From Tenacibaculum sp. M341 (GTDB lineage Bacteria > Bacteroidota > Bacteroidia > Flavobacteriales > Flavobacteriaceae), in assembly GCF_004337695.1 (NCBI RefSeq), contig NZ_SJXJ01000014.1, positions 1 through 64,000 on the forward strand: a stretch of DNA of 64,000 nucleotides, in the 5' to 3' direction. Below the pieces are notes generated by a model, which had not been told where the DNA came from, made no database searches, and was given only the letters and a program-made list of their open reading frames with translations. Below are positions 7,591-16,256 of this stretch, in pieces (the first letter of the stretch is position 1; every line of letters begins with the position of its first letter). The position numbers and the translations under genes are program-made.

Positions 7591-8854
7591 TCGTTTTATC
7601 AATCATATTTACGATAACAAAAGTAATAAGGGCAGGTAATACCCATCCTAAATGATTAGTTGCTAACGGAATTATAGATTTTATTCCAGTAAGTAAACTT
7701 GGGTCAATTATAAAACCTAAAAAATCAGGAATACTAAATACAAAAGTAACAGCTACTACCCACTTAAAAACAAGATCAGAATTCCATTTTTCAGGAATTA
7801 CATTTAAAATAATTAAGGCAATCGTAATAGGGTAAATAAACATTAATGCAGGTAGTGCAATATTAACAATGTAATGTAAATCAAACTGACCAACCAAAAC
7901 ACCAAGTATACAACCAATAATAGCAGTAATTGTGTACGCTTTTTGAGAGTTATTAAATAAACCTTTAAAATAATCGGCAGTACCAGTAACAATTCCTACA
8001 GCAGTTGTAAAACAAGCTAAAGCTACCAAAACACTTAAAAAAGTAGTACCTAAATTACCTAAGGTTTGATTGCTAATTCCTATTAAAATTTCACTTCTTT
8101 TTACATCTTCAGCAAACAGATTTCCAAACAAAGCACCACTGTAAATCAATCCTGTATAAATGATTAATAAACCAGCGCCAGCAATTAATCCAGATTTACT
8201 AATGACCTCTTTTTTCTCATCAAAATTACTTCCTTTTTTAAAATTCATTGAAATAACTAAAACCCCACCAACAACAACAGCTCCAATAGCATCAAAAGTT
8301 TGATAACCTTCTAATATTCCTTTTGTAAAAGGAGCTTCAAAAATGCTAGTACTTGTTATATCTATAGGAGAAAAAACACCAATAAAAATGATAGAAAGTA
8401 AAATAATTACGATTAAAGGAGTTAGTAATTTTCCTATAAGATTTAATATTTTACTTCTGTTAATTGCAAAGAAAAAAACCAATAAAAAATAAATACTACT
8501 GGTTAGTAATGAGCTAGTACTAAAGTAGGGCTCAATAGCCATTTCATGGGTAACAGAAGCTGTTCTAGGAGATGGTAACGTAATAGAAATAGCGTATACA
8601 ATAAAACAATACACTAAACTAAAAGTAGGAGATACCTTTTTAGCAAAATCATACATAGTACCTTGTAATCGAGCATAAGCTAGAATACCTAAAATCGGAA
8701 TAAAAACAGCAGTTACAAAAAAACCAACGGTAACTAAATGCCAGTTATCAGCTGCATTTTTTCCTAATAAAGGCGGAAACATTAAGTTTCCGGCACCAAA
8801 AAACATCGAAAATAAGGCAAAGCCTGTAATAAATATCTCTTTAGTTTTATTCAT
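7574..8854 (-). CDS. brnQ: Branched-chain amino acid transport system II carrier (BrnQ-type)
   Basis: The 426-residue protein has about twelve membrane helices and the LIVCS family N-terminus TGFALFSMFFGAGNLMFPP (residues 9-27), where the GAGN loop is characteristic. BrnQ proteins import leucine, isoleucine and valine with Na+ at the inner membrane. The ATG at 8854 places MNKTKEIF directly before the first helix, as in homologues; an in-frame ATG at 8887 would only add 11 residues reaching into the divergent promoter region. The length is normal. Confidence 0.92.
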   Translation of the reverse strand: MNKTKEIFITGFALFSMFFGAGNLMFPPLLGKNAADNWHLVTVGFFVTAVFIPILGILAYARLQGTMYDFAKKVSPTFSLVYCFIVYAISITLPSPRTASVTHEMAIEPYFSTSSLLTSSIYFLLVFFFAINRSKILNLIGKLLTPLIVIILLSIIFIGVFSPIDITSTSIFEAPFTKGILEGYQTFDAIGAVVVGGVLVISMNFKKGSNFDEKKEVISKSGLIAGAGLLIIYTGLIYSGALFGNLFAEDVKRSEILIGISNQTLGNLGTTFLSVLVALACFTTAVGIVTGTADYFKGLFNNSQKAYTITAIIGCILGVLVGQFDLHYIVNIALPALMFIYPITIALIILNVIPEKWNSDLVFKWVVAVTFVFSIPDFLGFIIDPSLLTGIKSIIPLATNHLGWVLPALITFVIVNMIDKTKKTQD

Positions 8855-8860
8855 AATTAT

Positions 8861-8894
8861 TTGGTTAACTAATGTAGAAAGATACATATTTTTG
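8861..8894 (+). promoter_or_regulatory. Predicted promoter giving a leaderless or near-leaderless mRNA
   Basis: TTG (8861-8863) is followed after 23 bp by TATTTTTG (8887-8894). The box ends only 4 nt before the ATG at 8899, so transcription should begin at or next to the start codon. Confidence 0.45.
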
Positions 8895-8898
8895 CTTC

Positions 8899-9708
8899 AT
8901 GGAGAAATCGATTGTTTTTAAAAAAGCAAAAATCAGTTATTATGTATATGGGGAAAATCATGCAAAAAGTATTGTGTTACTGCATGGGTTTTTAGAGAAT
9001 TCAACAATGTGGAATACTGTAGTTGATTGTTTTTCAAAAAAGTACAAGATAGTTTCTGTCGATTTATTAGGGCATGGCAATACCGAATGTTTAGGATATA
9101 TCCATACTATGGAAGAAATAGCAGCTACTGTTTTTGAAGTGTTAAAAGCTGAAGAAATAATGAAAACTACCTTAATAGGACACTCAATGGGAGGATACGT
9201 AGCCTTGGCTTTTATAGAAAAATATGCGAATTATGTAAACCAATTATGCTTGTTAAATTCAACTTCAAGAGCAGATTCGGAAGAACGCAAACAGATTAGA
9301 GATCGATCTATTCAAATGGCAAAAACAAACTATAAGCCATTAGTATCAATGTCTATTAGTAATTTATTTTCTTCGGATAAGCGAAGCGACTTAAAAAAAG
9401 AAATAGAAGTTTGTAGAGAAGAAGCATTGAAAACTTCTGTGCAAGGATATATTGCCTGTGCAGAAGGAATGAAGTTACGAAAAGATCGAACACAAATTCT
9501 AGCTTCTTTTTCAGGAAAAAAATTAATAATATCAGGAAAAAATGATCCAGTTATTAGTTACGATGCTATTGTAAAGGAAGCAAATCAAACAGCATCATCA
9601 TTAATAACTTTGCCTAATGGACATATGAGTCATATTGAAGATTCTGAAGAGTTATTAAAAAACTTAAAAGAGTTTGTAGAAATGAATGAGCTTAAAAGTA
9701 TAAGTTAA
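8899..9708 (+). CDS. Alpha/beta-fold hydrolase
   Basis: The 269-residue protein has the alpha/beta hydrolase landmarks in order: the oxyanion strand LLHGFLEN (27-34), DLLGHGNT (55-62), nucleophile elbow GHSMGG with Ser96, an acid in SGKNDPVIS (about 212-220) and the catalytic His in NGHMSHIE near the C-terminus. It resembles MenH/esterase-type soluble hydrolases, but no menaquinone genes are adjacent, so the substrate is unknown. The ATG directly follows a -7 box, consistent with a leaderless transcript. Confidence 0.88.
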   Translation: MEKSIVFKKAKISYYVYGENHAKSIVLLHGFLENSTMWNTVVDCFSKKYKIVSVDLLGHGNTECLGYIHTMEEIAATVFEVLKAEEIMKTTLIGHSMGGYVALAFIEKYANYVNQLCLLNSTSRADSEERKQIRDRSIQMAKTNYKPLVSMSISNLFSSDKRSDLKKEIEVCREEALKTSVQGYIACAEGMKLRKDRTQILASFSGKKLIISGKNDPVISYDAIVKEANQTASSLITLPNGHMSHIEDSEELLKNLKEFVEMNELKSIS

Positions 9709-9752
9709 TCAGCTCCTTAATTATGGTACTACTTAAAGCTGAAATATTACAT

Positions 9753-9760
9753 TATATTTG
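9753..9760 (+). promoter_or_regulatory. -7 box (TATATTTG) of the tandem AraC regulator genes
   Basis: A perfect TAnnTTTG octamer ends 18 nt before the ATG at 9779. No TTG is found at the usual upstream distance, so it may need an activator. Confidence 0.4.
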
Positions 9761-9778
9761 ACTTGAATATCAAAAAGA

Positions 9779-10906
9779 ATGAATTTAGACTTAAGGGTAT
9801 ATATTGGGATTCTTGCCACTTTTATAACACTGTTATTTGCAATATTTGTTTTTTCAGTAAAATCAGAAAATAAATTAAGTAACAGGTTATTTGGTATTTT
9901 TTTAATACTCAGTTCCATAGAAATGAGTGGTTTTTTTGTACATGATTTCGTACCTACTTCTTTGAGTGCTATTATGCTCAAAAACAACAACTATTACTTA
10001 TTAACACCTGTTTTCTATTTATACGTTTGTTCAGTTTGTTATTCTAATTTTAAACTTGAGAAGAAACATTTATGGCATTTGCTACCTTTTATTATAGGTA
10101 ATTTGGTAATGATGCCAAGGTTTTATTTTGGTAACGATCAGGTTTTAGAGGAGGTTTCTAAAGATACGATTCACACTTGGGAGGTAATTTTTATGCATAT
10201 TTCAATGCATTTACAATCGATGTATTATTATATAATGTGTCTTGTTGTATTAAAAAAAGCAAAAAATATTTTTTTCGAAAATCATTCAAATAATGCAATA
10301 CAAACATATAAATGGTTGTATCAAATTGTAATATTTTGGATTGTAATTTTCAGTTTAGCGATACTTAAAAACACGTTTAAATATTTAGATTTAGGCTCTG
10401 ATGCATTTTTAAACTCTAAAGTCATTTTAATATTTTCGGTTTTATTAGTTACCTGTTGGTATGTTTTAAAAGCATTAAATAATCCAGAGTTATTTAAAGG
10501 TGTAGACTCTCAAACAAAATTGACTAAAGATTTAATTGAAGAGGTAAAAAATAAAAGTGATAATGAAGAAATAATAGGGAGTTTAAAGTTATTTATGGAT
10601 GAAGAAAAGCCATATTTAAATCCTTCTTTATCTATTCGAAATTTAGCGCAGCAAATGAAAATTCCGGTTAGAGAACTTTCCATAGCTATTAATCATGATT
10701 TGAATCAACATTTTTTCGATTTTGTAAATGGATATCGTATTGAAAAAGCTAAAAAAATACTTTCAGATCCATCAAAATCTAAAGTAACCGTTTTAGAAAT
10801 TTTGTATGAAGTAGGTTTTAACTCAAAATCATCTTTTAATACCGCGTTTAAAAAATATACAAGTTTAACTCCTACTCAATTTAGAAAAAGGGAATTACAA
10901 TTATAG
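9779..10906 (+). CDS. Membrane-anchored AraC-family transcriptional regulator, copy 1
   Basis: The 375-residue protein has an N-terminal membrane domain with about seven helices (roughly residues 5-230), a charged linker and a C-terminal AraC double helix-turn-helix (about 265-370). The DNA-binding part contains NPSLSIRNLAQQMKIPVREL (first HTH) and VLEILYEVGFNSKSSFNTAF (second HTH). Regulators of this design are common in Flavobacteria and are thought to sense a membrane or periplasmic signal directly. The next gene is a paralogue, 8 bp downstream and probably cotranscribed. The target may be the beta-barrel gene downstream, whose leader carries repeated GTCGAAC motifs; that link is inference. 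Confidence 0.9.
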   Translation: MNLDLRVYIGILATFITLLFAIFVFSVKSENKLSNRLFGIFLILSSIEMSGFFVHDFVPTSLSAIMLKNNNYYLLTPVFYLYVCSVCYSNFKLEKKHLWHLLPFIIGNLVMMPRFYFGNDQVLEEVSKDTIHTWEVIFMHISMHLQSMYYYIMCLVVLKKAKNIFFENHSNNAIQTYKWLYQIVIFWIVIFSLAILKNTFKYLDLGSDAFLNSKVILIFSVLLVTCWYVLKALNNPELFKGVDSQTKLTKDLIEEVKNKSDNEEIIGSLKLFMDEEKPYLNPSLSIRNLAQQMKIPVRELSIAINHDLNQHFFDFVNGYRIEKAKKILSDPSKSKVTVLEILYEVGFNSKSSFNTAFKKYTSLTPTQFRKRELQL

Positions 10907-10914
10907 TTTAGGTT

Positions 10915-12042
10915 ATGGAAAATACAGTTATAATTGGTGTTTTAGGATTCATTTTTTCTTTATTAATGTTAGTGTTTTCTGCTTTTTTACTCACAGTAAA
11001 AACAAATAATAAAATAGGGAATATATTATTAGCATCAGAATTAATAATTACTGCTATAGATTGTTCAGCATTTTTTAATCATTTTTTGTTTGATGTTAAT
11101 TTAACGCTGGATATGTTGAGGATAAAACTATCAGGATTCAAAAACCCACTACTGTTTTTATATGTACTTTCTGTAATTTACTCAAATTTTAAGCTTAAAA
11201 AAATCCACTTGGTTCATTTATTACCAGTGTTTATAGGAACAGCTATTTTAATTCCGAGCTTCTTTTTACAAGATTATGATGGTAAAGTAGCGTTTTACAA
11301 TAATTTTAAAGAAAATCCTGAAATAATATTCTCAACAAATTTAGGACGTATTCTTTCGGTTGCTTATTTTATTGCTAGTGTGTATTATGTGTTAAGATAC
11401 AGAAAGTTATTGTTAGAAAACCATGCCGATGAAAGTAATTTTAAAAACTATAAATGGTTAAAACAATACTTAATTTTAACATTGGTAGGATCTGTAATTA
11501 CAATTTCCAAAGGAATTGTAAGAGATAGTGGAGCGTTTTCTGAAACAACTGTAGAAAGATGGAGAATATTTATGCTACTTTTTGGTATGTTTTTTATTTT
11601 TTGGTTGATTTTTAAAGCGTTAAATACACCAAAATTATTCAGAGGCTTTGATGTGAGTTTAAAAACATCAAAAGAAATGGAAACAGAAGTTGCTGAAGAT
11701 GCAGATGAGGAGCAAATTATGAATCTGAAAAACTACATGATAAAAGAAGAACCTTATTTAAATCCTTCTTTAACCATTAGAAATTTAGCGGAACAATTAA
11801 AAATTCCAATGCGAGATTTATCAGTGTTAATTAATCAAGAATTGCAACAACATTTTTTTGATTTTATAAATGAATATCGCATTGAAAAAGCAAAAAAAAT
11901 ACTTTCCGATCCGTCAAAATCTAAAGTAACGGTGTTAGAAATTTTGTACGAAGTAGGTTTTAATTCAAAATCTTCTTTCAATACAGCTTTTAAAAAACAC
12001 ACAGGAAAAACGCCTACACAATTCAGAAAATCAGTTGTTTAA
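10915..12042 (+). CDS. Membrane-anchored AraC-family transcriptional regulator, copy 2
   Basis: It has the same length (375 residues) and architecture as its upstream neighbour: about seven membrane helices, then an AraC domain. The two diverge strongly in the membrane part, but the C-terminal DNA-binding segment is nearly identical, including a YRIEKAKKILSDPSKSK block and the second recognition helix region. The two proteins therefore probably recognise the same DNA site while sensing different signals, or form heterodimers. A 15-bp inverted repeat begins 3 bp after its stop codon. Confidence 0.9.
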   Translation: MENTVIIGVLGFIFSLLMLVFSAFLLTVKTNNKIGNILLASELIITAIDCSAFFNHFLFDVNLTLDMLRIKLSGFKNPLLFLYVLSVIYSNFKLKKIHLVHLLPVFIGTAILIPSFFLQDYDGKVAFYNNFKENPEIIFSTNLGRILSVAYFIASVYYVLRYRKLLLENHADESNFKNYKWLKQYLILTLVGSVITISKGIVRDSGAFSETTVERWRIFMLLFGMFFIFWLIFKALNTPKLFRGFDVSLKTSKEMETEVAEDADEEQIMNLKNYMIKEEPYLNPSLTIRNLAEQLKIPMRDLSVLINQELQQHFFDFINEYRIEKAKKILSDPSKSKVTVLEILYEVGFNSKSSFNTAFKKHTGKTPTQFRKSVV

Positions 12043-12045
12043 CGT

Positions 12046-12107
12046 AAAGTCGAACGTTTTAAAAAAATAGTCGAACCAATTTCTAACAAAGAAAAACGTT
12101 CGACTTT
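12046..12107. promoter_or_regulatory. Candidate AraC operator: GTCGAAC repeats with 15-bp inverted repeat
   Basis: AAAGTCGAACGTTTT (12046-12060) and its exact reverse complement AAAACGTTCGACTTT (12093-12107) flank a third direct copy of the core, GTCGAACC at about 12070. The site lies between the AraC gene pair and the beta-barrel gene at 12176, upstream of a weak -7-like CACTTTTG (12141-12148). The hairpin could alternatively be a terminator for the regulator genes, but it lacks a T-tract and has a long central spacer, so an operator is favoured. Confidence 0.5.
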
Positions 12108-12175
12108 GTGTTGTCGGTCGCATAAAATAGAATACTAAAGCACTTTTGTGTCATCAAAACAAAAACACAAAAATT

Positions 12176-14551
12176 ATGAAACGTTTAGCTTTAGTTATTA
12201 CATTATTTAGCACATTAATTTTATGTTCTCAAACCATAAAAGGAAACGTAAAAGATGCATTAGGAAACATTGCTTTTGCAGATATTATTGTAAAAGATAA
12301 CTCCGGAAAAATTGTAACAGGAACCACATCGGATGATAATGGGATTTTTTCAGTAGAAGTATCAAAAGGGAATTACAAGGTATTGGTTTCTTTTATGGGG
12401 TATAAAAATTGGGAAAAGGACATAACCATTGTTGAAAACTTAGATTTAGGAACAATTATGCTTGTTGAGGATGCTGAGAAATTAGAAGAAGTAATCATTA
12501 AATCGAAAAAAAGAGTAATTCAACAAAAAGTAGATCGACTGGTTTTTAATGTTGAAAAAAGCATTGTTGCCGAAGGAGGAAACGGAACAGATATTTTAAA
12601 AGTAGCTCCTAGAGTTAGAATGCAAAATGGAGTTTTAGAAATCTTAGGAAAAGGAGCTTCTCGCTTATTAATAAACGGTCGTTTGTCTCCATTAACAGGA
12701 GAAGAACTAACAGCTTTTTTAGAAACCTTAAATGCAAGTGAGATTAAAGAGATAGAAGTAATAACAAATCCGCCAGCAAAATATGAAGCTGCTGGGCAAG
12801 GCGGATTGATTAATATTATACTTAAAAAATCAAAATTAAATTCTTGGAGTAATACATCGAGATTAGTGTATAACCAGAATAAATTCAATTTTACAACATT
12901 TCAAAATAGTTTCAACTATAATAAAAATAAACTGTCATTAATTACAAGTGTAAGTGCAACAAAAGGAAAGCTGCATAATGATGAGAATTTACAAGTGTTT
13001 TATCCAGTGAATTTTTGGGATATTGATATTGATTATGAAGATAAAAAAGATAATTATTCAGGTAGATTTCAATTAGATTATGAGGCGTCTGAAAAAGTAA
13101 ACTTAGGATTTCAATACTTAGGAAGTTTAAGTCAACCAGGAGGATTTGGTTCGGTAACATCTCATATATTCAATCCAGATAATGAGTTAGAAAGTGTTAT
13201 AAAAAATGAAGGAGAAAATAAGGTTACTAGATATAATCATGCCCTTAATTTTCATTCAGAAGTAAAACTAGATACATTAGGTAGAGCTATTTCTATTGAT
13301 GCAGATTATTTTCAATATAATTCAGATGATGATAGAGATTTTATTACAGAATTGTTTAATAACAAAGGAGAGTCGTTAGGAATAACTTCTGGAGGTTTAA
13401 GTATGACGGATCAAAATATAGAAAACTTTAGTTCTAGAATTGATGTGACATATCCGATACAAAAAGTTCAATTTGCATTTGGTGCTAAAGCAAGTATGAC
13501 AACAATTGAAAGTAATATTCAGTTTTTTAATACAATCTCTGGATCACCAGTATTAGATACTAATAGGTCTAATGACTTTATGTATGAAGAAAATAATATT
13601 GCAGCATACGTTTCTGGAAATACTAATGTATCTGATAAATTACAAATAAAATTAGGGTTACGAGTAGAAAGCACCAATACTTTAGGTGTAAGTTTACAAA
13701 CGAATGAAAGTAATAGCAACAGTTTTACAAAATTATTTCCTACGGCTTATATTTCTTACAACAAAAATGAAAACAATAGCTTCAACCTATCATACGGTAG
13801 AAGAATTAACAGACCGAGGTTTTCAGATTTAAATCCGTTTAAAATATTTATAAATGACAATAGTTTTAGTGAAGGAAATCCGTTTTTAAAACCTGCTTTT
13901 ACCGATAGTTTTGAATTTTCACATTCGTATAAAAGAAATTTAAATTCAAGTTTGTTTTTTAGTGTAACAAATAATGGTTTTGGAGTAATATTTACTTCGG
14001 ATCCAGGAGTAGAAAATCAAATAGTAACAAGAGATAATTATATTACTCATTACCGTTATGGAATATCAGAAAATTACAGTTTTAGTCCTTTATCATGGTG
14101 GCAAAATCAAAGTAGCGTAAGTGTAATTGGATATTATTCAAAATTCGAAAAAAATATAGCAGCAGACCCAAGAAACGGAGCAGAGTTTAGAGTATCATCA
14201 AATAACACATTTTCGTTATCAGAAAACTCAAAGCTCGTGATGAATTCATGGTATAGTTCAGCTTACAGCGGTGGTTTGTTTAGTCTTGGAGAAATGTTTG
14301 ATATGTCTTTAGGGTTTCAACATACTTTCAAGAGGAGTAATTTGAAGTTATCAGTTTTTGCCAATGATATTTTTAAAACAAGTGGAGTAAACAATTTAAC
14401 TTCTGTTGTAAATGGCGTGAAGCAAGTGTATGCTCAAAATTACAGTACTAGAAACTTAGCAGTGTCTTTATCATATAACTTTGGAAATAAAAAATTAAAA
14501 ATAAAAGACAGAACTTTTGGTAATGATGAAGAAAGAAGAAGAAGTAACTAA
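12176..14551 (+). CDS. Outer-membrane beta-barrel protein, TonB-dependent receptor-like (carboxypeptidase-regulatory N-domain)
   Basis: The 791-residue protein has a signal peptide (MKRLALVITLFSTLILCSQ), then a CarboxypepD_reg-like beta-sandwich (QTIKGNVKDALGN...GYKNW, about 20-105), a plug-like domain (about 115-220, with NPPAKYEAAGQGGLINIILKK) and a large C-terminal barrel. This order fits the flavobacterial OMP beta-barrel family with a shortened plug rather than a classical SusC. The ATG at 12176 is chosen because it begins a proper signal peptide; an upstream in-frame start at 12146 does not. No SusD partner is adjacent. Regulation by the two upstream AraC proteins is suggested by the GTCGAAC repeats. 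The substrate is unknown. Confidence 0.85.
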   Translation: MKRLALVITLFSTLILCSQTIKGNVKDALGNIAFADIIVKDNSGKIVTGTTSDDNGIFSVEVSKGNYKVLVSFMGYKNWEKDITIVENLDLGTIMLVEDAEKLEEVIIKSKKRVIQQKVDRLVFNVEKSIVAEGGNGTDILKVAPRVRMQNGVLEILGKGASRLLINGRLSPLTGEELTAFLETLNASEIKEIEVITNPPAKYEAAGQGGLINIILKKSKLNSWSNTSRLVYNQNKFNFTTFQNSFNYNKNKLSLITSVSATKGKLHNDENLQVFYPVNFWDIDIDYEDKKDNYSGRFQLDYEASEKVNLGFQYLGSLSQPGGFGSVTSHIFNPDNELESVIKNEGENKVTRYNHALNFHSEVKLDTLGRAISIDADYFQYNSDDDRDFITELFNNKGESLGITSGGLSMTDQNIENFSSRIDVTYPIQKVQFAFGAKASMTTIESNIQFFNTISGSPVLDTNRSNDFMYEENNIAAYVSGNTNVSDKLQIKLGLRVESTNTLGVSLQTNESNSNSFTKLFPTAYISYNKNENNSFNLSYGRRINRPRFSDLNPFKIFINDNSFSEGNPFLKPAFTDSFEFSHSYKRNLNSSLFFSVTNNGFGVIFTSDPGVENQIVTRDNYITHYRYGISENYSFSPLSWWQNQSSVSVIGYYSKFEKNIAADPRNGAEFRVSSNNTFSLSENSKLVMNSWYSSAYSGGLFSLGEMFDMSLGFQHTFKRSNLKLSVFANDIFKTSGVNNLTSVVNGVKQVYAQNYSTRNLAVSLSYNFGNKKLKIKDRTFGNDEERRRSN

Positions 14552-14592
14552 TTAACGCAAATTGCTATTTAAAATTAAAGGTGTTTTTGTTT

Positions 14593-14623
14593 AAGATTCC
14601 TGCATAAAGCAGGAATCTTTTTC
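14593..14623 (+). terminator. Rho-independent terminator
   Basis: AAGATTCCTGC and GCAGGAATCTT pair perfectly over 11 bp around ATAAA and are followed by TTTTC. It ends the beta-barrel transcript. Confidence 0.85.
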
Positions 14624-14696
14624 AAGTTTAAAAACAATTTTTAATTCATTGTTATTTTCTCAAGAGCAGTCGAGAGGCTATTTAAATATTCTTTGA

Positions 14697-15503
14697 TTAA
14701 AAGGTGTATTCGATGCCAAAAACAATTCCAGAAACATTTTCACTTCCTAAATTAAAATCGTGATAACCGGTATATAAAGCTGTTCTTTTAAGGTGATATT
14801 TTGTTTGCGCTTTAAAAACATCTACTTCACTATCGTTAATAAAACTTTGTTTCCAAGAGAAAAGGAAGCTTAAAGGTTTTACAGGATAAATTTCTGTACC
14901 TATGTTATATGAAAAGCCCCAAGTATCAACTTCATTTCCTACATAAGTTGCACCAGCACCCCACCAAAGAGAAAAGTATTTTTCTCTAAAACGATAGTAA
15001 TTTGCATTGATAGAAGTAATGTTTAATGATTCAGATCCTAATAATCCTTTTTCAGAAAAATTTAAATGAGAAACTTCCAAACCAGCAATAGGAATGGGTT
15101 TAAAAACAGCATTCAATTCAATTCCTTTAATTCTATCAATTAAAAAATTAGCTCCAATTTTAAAGTTGGTTCTTTTAGTATTTCCATCAAAGTCTCTAGT
15201 ATACTCTCCATATCCATCAGCATAATAAGGATAAGGATTTATTTCAGTATACTCAGCTCTACCAATACCAACACCTAAAAATACATTAAAAGCAAGTTCT
15301 TCCCAAAAGCTATCAAAATACAAATTGTTATTATCGTCATAAGAAGATGAAGAAGAGGTAGTTGTACGAGTAGTTACTTTAGATGAACCAGAAGATGAAC
15401 TTTCGTTTTTTTTCAGGCTTTCTTTAGCATTTTTAATTTTTTCTTGAGAGAAGCAAATAGCTGAACTCGAAACAATTAATATGAATAGTAGTTTTAGTTT
15501 CAT
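14697..15503 (-). CDS. Exported protein of unknown function, possible outer-membrane beta-barrel
   Basis: The 268-residue protein has a signal peptide (MKLKLLFILIVSSSAICFSQ), then a low-complexity Ser/Thr-rich linker (about 34-60), and then alternating aromatic/polar strands (for example YYRFREKYFSLWWGAGATYVG) ending in YTF. A terminal aromatic residue and this strand pattern suggest a small outer-membrane barrel. I do not recognise a named family. It diverges from another small barrel-like gene at 15622, which also carries the EIKNA/KIKNA type sequence after its signal peptide, so the two may be functionally related. Confidence 0.6.
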   Translation of the reverse strand: MKLKLLFILIVSSSAICFSQEKIKNAKESLKKNESSSSGSSKVTTRTTTSSSSSYDDNNNLYFDSFWEELAFNVFLGVGIGRAEYTEINPYPYYADGYGEYTRDFDGNTKRTNFKIGANFLIDRIKGIELNAVFKPIPIAGLEVSHLNFSEKGLLGSESLNITSINANYYRFREKYFSLWWGAGATYVGNEVDTWGFSYNIGTEIYPVKPLSFLFSWKQSFINDSEVDVFKAQTKYHLKRTALYTGYHDFNLGSENVSGIVFGIEYTF

Positions 15504-15560
15504 AATTTAGATATAGTTTTTCGGTATTTTAACAAAATGCGTGCCATGATTATTTTATGG

Positions 15561-15568
15561 TATTTTTG
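15561..15568 (+). promoter_or_regulatory. -7 box (TATTTTTG) for the gene at 15622
   Basis: A perfect TAnnTTTG octamer lies 53 nt before the chosen ATG, in the divergent gap; no TTG -33 element is obvious. Confidence 0.35.
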
Positions 15569-15621
15569 GTATGCTTTTTGGAAGAGGTAGGATTCTAAAA
15601 AATTATTTAAAAACTTTAATT

Positions 15622-16179
15622 ATGAAAAACAAACTATTACTATCTCTATCACTTTTCTTAACTATTTTTTCTGTTTTTTCTCAAAAGGAAATAAAAAATG
15701 CTACTGTTGAAAAAACAATTTTTGGTTTACAAACAGGGTTATTTGGGGCTTGGGCTTACAACGAAACAAGATTAGCAGATGAAGTTTCTCTGAGGTCTGA
15801 AATTGGGATGAACTTAGGGATTTGGGGAGGTAGTTTTTATCCGAGAACTGGTTACATATTATACCCAACAGTATCAGTAGAACCTAGATATTACTATAAC
15901 TTAAAAAGAAGAGTGAAATTAGGAAAAGAAATAGCTCACAATTCGGGAAACTATTTTAGTTTAAAAACAACTTACGGATCTGATTTGTTTGCTGTTTCAA
16001 ATTATGATATAGTTGTAAATAACCACATAACTGTAGTTCCAAAATGGGGGTTAAGAAGAAGTTTTGCAAAGCATTTTGAATATGAATTTTCTACAGGAAT
16101 AGGGTATGTTCATGATTTTGAAATTAATAAAGGAGGAGCATTTTTAGATATAGGATTTAGAATTGGATTTAGATTTTAA
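15622..16179 (+). CDS. Small outer-membrane barrel-like protein of unknown function
   Basis: The 185-residue product starts with a signal peptide (MKNKLLLSLSLFLTIFSVFSQ) and continues as alternating strands with many Tyr, Gly and Arg residues (SVEPRYYYNLKRR, KWGLRRSFAKHFEYEF), ending in GFRF. A terminal aromatic is typical of barrel proteins. A longer in-frame ORF starts at 15571, but those codons overlap the promoter box and precede the signal peptide. Proteins of this size and pattern are often annotated as outer-membrane beta-barrel hypothetical proteins in Flavobacteria. No function can be assigned. Confidence 0.65.
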   Translation: MKNKLLLSLSLFLTIFSVFSQKEIKNATVEKTIFGLQTGLFGAWAYNETRLADEVSLRSEIGMNLGIWGGSFYPRTGYILYPTVSVEPRYYYNLKRRVKLGKEIAHNSGNYFSLKTTYGSDLFAVSNYDIVVNNHITVVPKWGLRRSFAKHFEYEFSTGIGYVHDFEINKGGAFLDIGFRIGFRF

Positions 16180-16190
16180 AGAACCTCAAA

Positions 16191-16229
16191 AGAAAAACTT
16201 TGTGAGAGTAACAAAGTTTTTCTTTTTTG
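16191..16229 (+). terminator. Rho-independent terminator
   Basis: AGAAAAACTTTG (16191-16202) pairs with CAAAGTTTTTCT (16212-16223) around a 9-nt loop and is followed by a T-run. It separates the barrel-like gene from upp. Confidence 0.85.
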
Positions 16230-16256
16230 TATATTGGGTTCAATATCTCAAGAATT

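Noticed and set aside
12146-12175. Upstream in-frame start for the beta-barrel gene.
   Set aside because: It places ten polar residues before a perfect signal peptide and overlaps the likely promoter; the ATG at 12176 is preferred.
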